A stretch of DNA of 7,473 nucleotides, taken from assembly GCA_003501385.1 (NCBI GenBank), contig DNPN01000280.1:1-7473 (forward strand), given 5' to 3'. Below are positions 1 to 5,467 of the stretch, in pieces. How positions within the stretch are numbered: the stretch's first letter is position 1; every line of letters begins with the position of its first letter. The notes under the pieces are model-generated. The model ran no database searches. It had not been told where the DNA came from and saw only the letters and a list, made by a program, of their open reading frames with translations. Both the position numbers and the translations under genes were made by a program. This DNA comes from Rhizobium sp. GTDB lineage: Bacteria > Pseudomonadota > Alphaproteobacteria > Rhizobiales > Rhizobiaceae.

Positions 1-50
1 GTGGCGCGCCATTGCTTGATGCTCCGCCACTTTACCCTCTATTTTTAATT

Positions 51-91
51 AAAGCCTGTCGCAGTGAATAGGATTCACGGCGACAGGCTTT
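51..91. terminator. Hairpin, possible bidirectional terminator
   Basis: Bases 51-61 (AAAGCCTGTCG) pair perfectly with 81-91 (CGACAGGCTTT). After a CA/GG internal loop, GTGAAT (64-69) pairs with ATTCAC (73-78), leaving a three-base AGG loop. The A-tract before and T-tract after the stem are typical of intrinsic terminators, but only three Ts follow directly on either strand. It may end a gene lying to the left of the window. It could instead be a structural element of a small RNA. Confidence 0.5.
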
Positions 92-106
92 ATCTCTTAC
101 TTAGCC

Positions 107-151
107 GCATGTACGTTATCGTTTTATTGAGGACAATAAAACGCGACATGC
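107..151. repeat. Long two-stage inverted repeat
   Basis: An inner perfect 10-bp stem (CGTTTTATTG at 120-129 with CAATAAAACG at 134-143, loop AGGA) sits inside an outer 6-bp stem (GCATGT at 107-112 with ACATGC at 146-151), separated by an asymmetric 7/2-base internal loop. The inner stem is AT-rich and neither side has a long T-run, so it is not a classical terminator. Its purine loop resembles the AGG loop of the hairpin at 51-91. Function is unknown. Confidence 0.5.
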
Positions 152-159
152 TTTAGTCC

Positions 160-194
160 AAAAAAATAGAGAGCCTTTCCGAAGAAGGCTCTCT
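160..194 (-). terminator. Rho-independent terminator of the lytic transglycosylase gene
   Basis: AGAGAGCCTT (168-177) pairs with AAGGCTCTCT (185-194), a perfect 10-bp stem around a 7-base loop. Read on the minus strand the stem is followed by A and then seven Ts (complement of 160-166), the classical intrinsic terminator layout. It lies about 80 bases downstream of the stop codon of the minus-strand gene at 273-1292 and is the obvious end of that transcript. On the plus strand only TTT follows, so termination there would be weak. Confidence 0.8.
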
Positions 195-272
195 TTCCTG
201 CACAAGTGATTCATGTCTTTAACAAACTGCTTCCAGTTGGTTTAACAGTTTACATGCGAAGACGTTTTGCCC

Positions 273-1292
273 TTATTGCATAACGTCCAGCATGCGCTTG
301 CGCTTTGCATCGCCATAGTAACCGCGTGCGTAGAGGCGTACGGCGCTATCTGTGTTGTTTTCTGCCACCATCCATGCACCGCGAAGATATTTGATCGCGT
401 ATTTCAGGTTGGTTTCCGGGTCAAACAGACCTTCCGGCTTGCCATCATAGCCAAGGCTCTTGGCTGTGGCATAACGGATCTGCATCAGGCCGTAATTGCC
501 ACGGTGATAGGCGGATGGATTGTAACGGCTCTCGCGGCGAATAACGCGATGTATCAGCTCGGACGGCATGCCGTAGATCGATGCATATTTGTTGACCAGA
601 CCGTTGATAACGGTTGGGCCACCGTGTGAGCTATCATTCGAAGGTGTTGCCAGTGCTGTGATGGTCGGAGCAGCACTTGGCGCGCTGGTGTCAAACTGCG
701 CGTCCAACGTGGCGAAGGACACAAAAACCGGCTTGGCTGTCATCGCCGCCGTAGCGGTTGACGTCGGCACCACAGGGGCATTGTAGCCCATGGAGGCTGG
801 GCGTGGTGTCGGGATTGCCCGCTGAAGCGCAATCACGTCAGGCTGCAGCGCTTCGCCTTCCAGACCAATCGGCTGCGCCTCGCTCACACTGGCAGGCGCA
901 TTGGCATCGCCGGGAACGGACGACACGGATGGGCCGAGAGAGTAAGATGAGGATTCACGTGGATTGAGCGGTGGCACGGGTCCATAACCTGCGGCGACAT
1001 CAATGGCTGCGGATGCAGCATTTCCACCGGATGTCTTGGCCAGCGCCAAGGCTGCAGGTTGCTGAGGACCGACCATCACCTTGCCATCACTACCAACAGG
1101 CTGCGTTGCAGCCACTTGACCAGACTGAATACCAGGCTGGGTGTTTGGTGTTGCGCTTGCGACCTGTTTGGTCACTGGCTTGGGTGCAAGGTTGGCCTTG
1201 GCTTCCTCATTGACATTGGTGCAACTAGACAGGGCAGCGACGATTGCAGCAGTGATACTGAGAGTAATCGTCCGGTCCGTTTTCGCTGTCAT
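273..1292 (-). CDS. Lipoprotein lytic murein transglycosylase (GH23/SLT domain)
   Basis: A predicted enzyme that cleaves the MurNAc-GlcNAc bond of peptidoglycan, leaving 1,6-anhydro-MurNAc ends. The 339-residue product begins with a lipoprotein signal peptide: a hydrophobic stretch at residues 9-21 and the lipobox LSSC with Cys24, so it is probably anchored to the outer membrane. Residues 25-225 are a low-complexity Ala/Pro/Thr/Ser-rich linker. The SLT domain is at about 226-330: RRES with the likely catalytic Glu254, YGLMQI at 267-272, and NLKYAIKYL at 295-303. The last motif is YARGYYG (321-327) instead of the usual YNAG. The ATG at 1292 is the natural start because the lipobox follows at the right distance, though the ribosome site is weak (GGA about 8 bases upstream). 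It lies 115 bases beyond the LysE-like gene on the same strand and ends before the terminator at 160-194. Enzyme class is confident; the subfamily is not assigned. Confidence 0.88.
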   Translation of the reverse strand: MTAKTDRTITLSITAAIVAALSSCTNVNEEAKANLAPKPVTKQVASATPNTQPGIQSGQVAATQPVGSDGKVMVGPQQPAALALAKTSGGNAASAAIDVAAGYGPVPPLNPRESSSYSLGPSVSSVPGDANAPASVSEAQPIGLEGEALQPDVIALQRAIPTPRPASMGYNAPVVPTSTATAAMTAKPVFVSFATLDAQFDTSAPSAAPTITALATPSNDSSHGGPTVINGLVNKYASIYGMPSELIHRVIRRESRYNPSAYHRGNYGLMQIRYATAKSLGYDGKPEGLFDPETNLKYAIKYLRGAWMVAENNTDSAVRLYARGYYGDAKRKRMLDVMQ

Positions 1293-1407
1293 ACGTCTGT
1301 CCGTCGGCTGTTGAAACGAGTGCGGTTTTTAGGCCACACACGAACTATTAACATCTGATTCACAAATTTGACAGCCCTTTTCATGACGAAGTTTTGATAA
1401 CCTGTGG

Positions 1408-2043
1408 TTATGCGGCGATTTTTCGATATCCGGCGCTGACCGAACGGCCTGAAATCAACATGATTTTGCCGTTTTGTGGCACAATTTTGCTCAATGAGCG
1501 CCTGCGAATCAGACGGTCCACGGCAGTGGAAAAAATGGCCTGGTAAAGACAGGCAATGCTGGCAATGCCGACAAAAATTGCCACTAAGGGCAAGAAATTA
1601 TTGCGCTGTTGCATAAATGCAGCACTTATTTGCGTGGCAATGGCCATCAAAAAAATAAGGGTGCGAACATCAAAAGCGCTGACGACTGCGCCGCGCGACA
1701 CGATGGCCGCAAAGGATTTATTTGCTATATTGTCATTGTCTGCAACCGGGCCGATATGCAGCGGAGTTTTCCACAGCCTGAGAGCAAGAATCATCAGCAA
1801 TGCCATGCCGGGCCATTGCAAATCGTCAAGTGCTAGCGCGCCGACACTGACCAGCGTCTGCACGCTGCCAAAAACAAGGCAGGTTGCCACGCTATAGCCA
1901 ATGATGCTGCCCAAAACGGTCAGGCTTGCAAGCTTTGCTCCTCCAGCGCGCTTGCAGTCGACAATGCGTTTTGCCACACCTCCGGGCACTGCCAGAAAGG
2001 CAGCAGATACGGCTGCAAACAGCAGCCAGTCCTGAAGTAGCAT
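1408..2043 (-). CDS. Divergent LysE/RhtB-like membrane protein
   Basis: A 211-residue polytopic membrane protein that resembles amino-acid exporters of the LysE/RhtB family. Hydrophobic segments lie at about residues 5-22, 36-60, 66-90, 111-144 and 149-175, followed by a basic turn (RLIRRR, 178-183) and a final weakly hydrophobic segment. The order matches the family, but diagnostic motifs are altered: the N-terminal Pro-Gly-Pro is Pro20-Gly-Gly, and the Asn-Pro-Lys position in the fourth hydrophobic segment reads Asp-Val-Arg (125-127). Export activity is therefore uncertain. An upstream ATG at 2073 would add ten polar residues, but the ATG at 2043 has AGGAGG five bases before it and begins directly with the first membrane segment, so I chose it. 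The gene follows pfp on the same strand after 114 bases and may share its transcript. The substrate is unknown. Confidence 0.7.
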   Translation of the reverse strand: MLLQDWLLFAAVSAAFLAVPGGVAKRIVDCKRAGGAKLASLTVLGSIIGYSVATCLVFGSVQTLVSVGALALDDLQWPGMALLMILALRLWKTPLHIGPVADNDNIANKSFAAIVSRGAVVSAFDVRTLIFLMAIATQISAAFMQQRNNFLPLVAIFVGIASIACLYQAIFSTAVDRLIRRRSLSKIVPQNGKIMLISGRSVSAGYRKIAA

Positions 2044-2048
2044 GGCCC

Positions 2049-2054
2049 CCTCCT
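2049..2054 (-). promoter_or_regulatory. Shine-Dalgarno deciding the start of the LysE-like gene
   Basis: The minus strand reads AGGAGG followed by GGGCC and ATG, a near-ideal Shine-Dalgarno at five bases from the start at 2043. No comparable site precedes the in-frame ATGs at 2073 and 2070, which lie within or beside a hairpin stem. Confidence 0.75.
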
Positions 2055-2072
2055 CTTCGTTTGACAGCATCA

Positions 2073-2100
2073 TCCCTCAAGCCGTGTCCGGCCTGAGGGA
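2073..2100 (-). repeat. Hairpin between pfp and the LysE-like gene
   Basis: TCCCTCA (2073-2079) pairs with TGAGGGA (2094-2100). After one A/C mismatch, GCC (2081-2083) pairs with GGC (2090-2092). On the minus strand no T-run follows, so it is not a standard terminator. It lies 19 bases upstream of the Shine-Dalgarno of the LysE-like gene and could be an attenuator, a processing site or an mRNA-stabilising structure. Confidence 0.45.
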
Positions 2101-2157
2101 AAAGCAATGCTCGTGCGTAAAAGCATGGACTAGAGAAGTCACCATTCGTCAGAGTCG

Positions 2158-3372
2158 TCAATGCGCCGGGCGAAATTTCTGTCCAAGATGATCCATAACA
2201 TCTTTAAACCACGATGTGTTCAAATCAAATGCCTTGCCGCCCTTAATCCGGGGGAACTCAATGGCACGGAGTTGGCCGCCACGGTCTTCATCATGGCCGG
2301 TGACGCCAGAGATGCCGTTCAGGCCACTTTCCACGGCAAGATCGACCATGCTCTGGATCAGGCGCAGGTCTTCATAATTGGCTGGAGCTGAGCGGGCATA
2401 ATAGCCGGACTTCTGCACCATCGAGCGCTCGGCATCGAGAAGCTTGGCAAAATGCTGCTGGAACCAGCCGCCGACATTGATTTTGTCGAGCTGCACATGG
2501 CCGAAGGCATCGCGCTTGATTTCATCGCCCGCGGCTTCGCGGTCCGCAATGATTTCATCCATGCAGGCACCCTCGGACACAAACAGGGTGACAAAGCCGG
2601 TGCGGTCCATCAGCTCCTTCAGGCGTTCGGCCTCGGATTCCATATCGAAATGGGTTTCGGGCAGGTAGAGGCCGTCAATATTCTTCAGGGATTCATTCAT
2701 CATGAAACCCTCGACATATTCATTGTGCTTGATACGCTGAATATAGGCGCGGGCGGTGGCAGCTGTGAGCCAGCCGCAGTGACGGCCCATCACTTCATGA
2801 ATCACCAGCGTGCGCGGTGCGGCACTTTGCTCGTTCGACACATTATCAAAGAAGCGAGCGCCCACTTCGGCAGCTGTCCATGCGCCCAGCGATTGCTTGA
2901 TCGGCACCACGTCATTGTCCACCGTCTTGGGCAGGCCAACCACGGTGAGGTCATAGCCATTGGCACCGAGATAGGCAGCCAAATCAGCGGCGGTGGTGTT
3001 GGTGTCGTCACCGCCAATGGTATGCAGGATGGTGATGCCGTCAGCTGCCAGCCGGTCGGCGGCCACTTGCAGCGGGTTTTCACCCTCTTTAACGAGGCCA
3101 CGCTTGACGCAATCGGCTACGTTGGTGAGTTTCACGCGGCTGTTGCCAATGGGCGAGCCACCATAGCGGTGCAGCACATGGGCCTGCTCACGCATCTCTT
3201 TCGTGATCTCGATCTTGTAATCCATCAGCAGGCCGCGATAGCCGGATTTATAGGCCACGATCTCCGCATCCGGGGCGATATCGGTGTAGCGTTCAATCAA
3301 GCCGCCAACGGCGGAGGAGAGGCAGGGAGCAAGCCCCCCGGCGGTGAGCAGCGCAACTTTGGTCTTGGCCAT
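2158..3372 (-). CDS. pfp: Pyrophosphate-dependent 6-phosphofructokinase
   Basis: Cytoplasmic enzyme that reversibly phosphorylates fructose 6-phosphate to fructose 1,6-bisphosphate using PPi rather than ATP, linking glycolysis and gluconeogenesis. The 404-residue product has the family landmarks: the N-terminal phosphate-binding loop with TAGGLAPC (10-17), GGDDT at 120-124 (Asp where ATP enzymes have GGDG, the hallmark of PPi use), PKTVDND at 148-154 with Lys149 and the catalytic Asp152, MGRHCGWL at 195-202, SEGA around 266-269 and GYYARS at 323-328. Length is typical of the PPi-type clade found in rhizobia. The ATG at 3372 is supported by AAGGAGG four bases upstream and by the phosphate-binding strand starting at residue 5. 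It is divergent from the TerB/J gene and may be cotranscribed with the LysE-like gene. Rhizobia mostly use the Entner-Doudoroff route, so the enzyme may act mainly in the gluconeogenic direction or with the pentose phosphate pathway (inference). Confidence 0.95.
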   Translation of the reverse strand: MAKTKVALLTAGGLAPCLSSAVGGLIERYTDIAPDAEIVAYKSGYRGLLMDYKIEITKEMREQAHVLHRYGGSPIGNSRVKLTNVADCVKRGLVKEGENPLQVAADRLAADGITILHTIGGDDTNTTAADLAAYLGANGYDLTVVGLPKTVDNDVVPIKQSLGAWTAAEVGARFFDNVSNEQSAAPRTLVIHEVMGRHCGWLTAATARAYIQRIKHNEYVEGFMMNESLKNIDGLYLPETHFDMESEAERLKELMDRTGFVTLFVSEGACMDEIIADREAAGDEIKRDAFGHVQLDKINVGGWFQQHFAKLLDAERSMVQKSGYYARSAPANYEDLRLIQSMVDLAVESGLNGISGVTGHDEDRGGQLRAIEFPRIKGGKAFDLNTSWFKDVMDHLGQKFRPAH

Positions 3373-3376
3373 TTAT

Positions 3377-3402
3377 CCTCCTTCAAGCGGCGATCTCCGC
3401 CG
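3377..3402 (-). promoter_or_regulatory. pfp ribosome binding site with adjacent hairpin
   Basis: Read on the minus strand, a 5-bp GC hairpin (CGGCG, loop GAGAT, CGCCG; 3402-3388) lies just upstream of a full AGGAGG (3382-3377), which is four bases from the pfp ATG. The Shine-Dalgarno is very strong and fixes the start. The small hairpin does not cover it, so any regulatory role is speculative. Confidence 0.7.
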
Positions 3403-3548
3403 ATTATCATGTGGCTGATGGCCCCATGGATGCGATAGCGGGCGCGTGCTGTAAAGGAAAAAATCAAGGAAAATCCGCAGTTTCGCGGAAATTTCACACA
3501 GCGGAGTGATCTAATCGTTTCAAATGCAAGGCTGCTTTGGGCAGCCAT

Positions 3549-3582
3549 TGTGGATAAGTGCAGGCTGACATTTTGTCGATAA
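3549..3582 (-). promoter_or_regulatory. Pair of DnaA-box-like 9-mers
   Basis: The plus strand reads TGTGGATAA at 3549-3557, so the minus strand is TTATCCACA, an exact match to the bacterial DnaA-box consensus. At 3574-3582 the minus strand is TTATCGACA, one mismatch, in the same orientation and 25 bases away. A third, weaker match (two mismatches) is at 3639-3647. The sequence match is direct; DnaA binding is inference. Confidence 0.4.
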
Positions 3583-3713
3583 GATTTTTGTGTATCCTGC
3601 CTTTGGTTCATGCTGCATTCAGAAATTGCCTCTGTTTTTGTGAACAAAGTTTAACCAAAATGAGACCTGCATCTATCTTGCTTTTCCCTCGGTAATTTGG
3701 TCAAGCTGACACT

Positions 3714-4451
3714 ATGATGTTTGATTTTAGCTGTCTGCAATTATCGTCTTTATGGGAACGGCTGCTGAGCGCGGTAAGCGATGCGGCAGGCAATGCCCTG
3801 TCTTCGCTGGTCGAAGCCATCCGCACCATGTTTGAAGGCGATCCTGAAACCCGCAGGCGCGTGTCTTTCTCGGTGGCCATCATTGCGCTCTCGGCCAAGA
3901 TGGCCAAGGCGGATGGCATTGTCTCGCAGGCCGAGGTCAATGCGTTTCGCAGCATTTTTGAGTTTCCGCCGGAAGAGGCCCGCAATGTGGCGCGGCTCTA
4001 TAATCTGGCCAAGCAGGATATTGCAGGCTATGAGGCCTATGCCGAAAAGCTCGCCAATCTCTGCGGTTCGCGCACCAGGGGGTGCCCGGTTCTGGAAGAG
4101 ATTGTCGATGCGCTGTTTCACATCGCCACATCGGATGGCCTGATTCATGAAAAGGAATTGGCCTTTTTGAACCGCATCGCCGAGATTTTCGGCATTGGTG
4201 AAGATCGCTTCAATGCCATTGCCGCCCGCCATTTGGTGCTGGAGCATGACCCTTACGGTGTCTTGGGCGTGTCGCGCAGTGATGATTTCAGCACCATTCG
4301 CAAGCGTTATCGGGCCTTGGCCTCTGAACATCACCCGGATCGGCTGTTTGCACGCGGTCTGCCGGTGGAAATGCATGCGGCGGCGCAGCAGCGCATGGCC
4401 GCTTTCAATGCCGCCTATGCCGCGATTGAAAAGGAACGACGGGCTGCATGA
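3714..4451 (+). CDS. TerB-like plus C-terminal J-domain protein (DjlA-like co-chaperone)
   Basis: A 245-residue soluble protein with two domains. Residues about 48-160 form an all-helical TerB-like (tellurite-resistance B, DjlA central) domain, with two acidic loops KADGIVSQAEV (65-75) and TSDGLIHEKEL (139-149) of the kind proposed to bind metal. Residues about 178-242 are a J domain with the invariant HPD tripeptide at 207-209, expected to stimulate the ATPase of DnaK. Unlike E. coli DjlA it has no N-terminal membrane segment, only a short amphipathic helix-like start (SLWERLLSAVSDAAG). The start is not certain: ATG at 3714 or 3717 lacks a clear Shine-Dalgarno, but no better in-frame start lies nearby. 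Its stop overlaps the ATG of the amidase gene by 4 bases, so the two are translationally coupled. The client protein is unknown; tellurite resistance should not be assumed from the domain name. Confidence 0.85.
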   Translation: MMFDFSCLQLSSLWERLLSAVSDAAGNALSSLVEAIRTMFEGDPETRRRVSFSVAIIALSAKMAKADGIVSQAEVNAFRSIFEFPPEEARNVARLYNLAKQDIAGYEAYAEKLANLCGSRTRGCPVLEEIVDALFHIATSDGLIHEKELAFLNRIAEIFGIGEDRFNAIAARHLVLEHDPYGVLGVSRSDDFSTIRKRYRALASEHHPDRLFARGLPVEMHAAAQQRMAAFNAAYAAIEKERRAA

Positions 4452-5206
4452 CGGAATGGACCGCTGATTATGCTGGTGCGGAGATCGTTGAATCTCCGAA
4501 CCATGGCGAACGTGTTGGCGTAAGCGCGCCTGATACCATTATTTTGCATTACACCGGCATGCCGAGCGAAGAGGGTGCCATCTCCTGGCTGTGCAATCCT
4601 GAGAGCGAAGTCTCCAGCCACTATCTGGTGCGTGAAAACGGTGATGTGGTGCAGATGGTTGCTGAGAGCCGCCGCGCATGGCACGCGGGTAAAAGCTTCT
4701 GGGCCGGTGCCGAGGACATCAACTCGCGCTCGATTGGCATTGAAATAGCCAATGCAGGGCATCCGATGCTGCCAGATTATCCTTTGGTGCAGATTGAATC
4801 TGTTGCGCAATTGTGTCTGGATTGTGCAAAACGCTGGTCTATCGCCCCTGAGAGGGTGCTGGCGCACTCCGATATTGCCCCTGTTCGTAAGGTTGATCCG
4901 GGCGAACATTTTCCTTGGGCGCGGCTGCATCAGGTGGGTGTTGGCCACTGGGTGGAACCGGCTCCGATCTCGGGTGGTCGCTTCTTTCAGCAGGGTGATC
5001 AAGGTCAACCGATAGAGGCCTTGCAATCGATGTTGTCCTTCTATGGTTACAACATTGAAATCACGGGTGAATTTAACGCGCAAACCGTGGGCGTGGTCAA
5101 AAGTTTCCAGCTGCATTTTCGGCCCGAAAAAGTCGATGGCGTGGCGGATGCATCGACCATCGATACACTACACCGCCTGCTGGTGTCGCTGCCGCGCTTC
5201 TCTTGA
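4448..5206 (+). CDS. N-acetylmuramoyl-L-alanine amidase with peptidoglycan-binding domain
   Basis: Zinc amidase that cuts the bond between N-acetylmuramic acid and L-alanine of the stem peptide. The 252-residue product has an Amidase_2 (AmpD/AmiD) domain at about 10-165: ILHYT with zinc ligand His34, AWHAG at 77-81, SIGIEI with probable catalytic Glu99, LAHSD with His140, and RKVDPG with Lys148 and Asp150. The spacing His140-Lys148-Asp150 matches the His-Lys-Asp spacing I recall for E. coli AmiD. Residues about 184-248 form a PG_binding_1 domain (LQSMLSFYGY, then FQLHFRPEKVDG). No signal peptide or membrane segment is visible, so it may act in the cytoplasm on recycled anhydro-muropeptides (AmpD role) or use unusual export. 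The start ATG lies in the ATGA overlap with the TerB/J stop. Homologues in agrobacteria may be annotated ampD; AmiD-like is equally possible, so I give no symbol. Confidence 0.9.
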   Translation: MTEWTADYAGAEIVESPNHGERVGVSAPDTIILHYTGMPSEEGAISWLCNPESEVSSHYLVRENGDVVQMVAESRRAWHAGKSFWAGAEDINSRSIGIEIANAGHPMLPDYPLVQIESVAQLCLDCAKRWSIAPERVLAHSDIAPVRKVDPGEHFPWARLHQVGVGHWVEPAPISGGRFFQQGDQGQPIEALQSMLSFYGYNIEITGEFNAQTVGVVKSFQLHFRPEKVDGVADASTIDTLHRLLVSLPRFS

Positions 5207-5467
5207 TGGCTGTAGTTTTCAAGGCTGGTTCATCAGCCTGTTTCAGTGGCCAAAAACCAAAAAAATAGATCGGTCATAGGATTTCCTTATTGCCGCGCTC
5301 TAACAAGCTCGCTGAACGGCGGGTTTGACTTAACCAAAATAAGTCTTCCGCAAATATCAATGATGAGGGTGTTGAAGCTTGCTGCTTATACTCAAGCGGT
5401 GAGCAGGAGAAACTTGCGCTATGCTCGGCTCTATACAGGCCCCTTTGACTGGAGACTGAATATTTTC
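5207..5467 (+). promoter_or_regulatory. Leader region of the second lytic transglycosylase gene
   Basis: This 261-base stretch separates the amidase stop from the chosen transglycosylase ATG. It begins with a weak terminator-like hairpin (5222-5239), then an A-rich run (5251-5268), then TTAACCAAAAT (5330-5340) inside the short inverted repeat GACTT/AAGTC (5327-5331 with 5341-5345). The frame upstream of the ATG stays open back to 5246, but the encoded residues are unlike a leader peptide and have no ribosome site. A promoter is expected here, but I cannot place its boxes. Confidence 0.4.
5222..5243 (+). terminator. Weak terminator candidate after the amidase gene
   Basis: AGGCTG (5222-5227) pairs with CAGCCT (5234-5239) around the loop GTTCAT, followed by GTTT. 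The position, 16 bases after the amidase stop, suits a terminator, but the stem is only 6 bp and the T-run is short. Some read-through into the next gene is likely. Confidence 0.35.

Larger units (their letters stand above)
1..272. other. Gene-free left edge with three hairpins
   Basis: No convincing gene is visible here. Frame 1 is open from base 1 to a TAA at 46-48 and frame 2 ends with TGA at 17-19, so the tail of a plus-strand gene could lie at the extreme left, but 15 or fewer codons cannot be identified. The rest is AT-rich and organised as three successive inverted repeats (51-91, 107-151, 168-194), followed by a short AACTG/CAGTT repeat at 225-238. The arrangement fits a convergent intergenic region in which an off-window plus-strand transcript and the minus-strand lytic transglycosylase transcript both end. 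A small RNA cannot be excluded. Confidence 0.5.
3373..3713. promoter_or_regulatory. Divergent intergenic region between pfp and the TerB/J gene
   Basis: This 341-base region has no credible gene. It must hold promoters for pfp (leftward) and for the TerB/J-amidase pair (rightward), but I cannot assign -35/-10 boxes with confidence. Recognisable elements are the pfp leader hairpin, an inverted repeat TCCGC/GCGGA (3474-3478 with 3485-3489), a GGCTGC/GCAGCC hairpin (3530-3546), a perfect DnaA-box 9-mer (3549-3557), a one-mismatch version (3574-3582), and TTAACCAAAAT (3651-3661), which recurs before the second lytic transglycosylase gene. The base composition is AT-rich toward the TerB/J start. 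Confidence 0.6.

Noticed and set aside
1368..1390. A perfect TTGACA (-35-like) on the plus strand between two minus-strand genes
   Set aside because: No acceptable -10 lies at 16-18 bases, and no plus-strand gene follows.
2101..2130. AAAAGCA repeated and an ATGCT/AGCAT inverted repeat downstream of pfp
   Set aside because: The stem is only 5 bp with a 10-base loop, too weak to call a terminator.
2452..3438. A 328-codon plus-strand open frame opposite pfp
   Set aside because: It is the antisense shadow of a well-supported pfp gene; the translation has no recognisable domain and the start has no ribosome site.
3297..3647. A 116-codon minus-strand frame overlapping the pfp start and filling the divergent region
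   Set aside because: It overlaps the strong pfp ribosome site in another frame, has no family resemblance, and would occupy the only space for the divergent promoters.
3714..4451. Tellurite-resistance function from the TerB-like domain
   Set aside because: TerB-like domains occur in DjlA-type co-chaperones, and no ter operon genes are present.
3750..5116. Minus-strand open frames opposite the TerB/J and amidase genes
   Set aside because: Both strands cannot plausibly code here: the plus-strand products have complete catalytic and HPD motifs, while the antisense translations look random.
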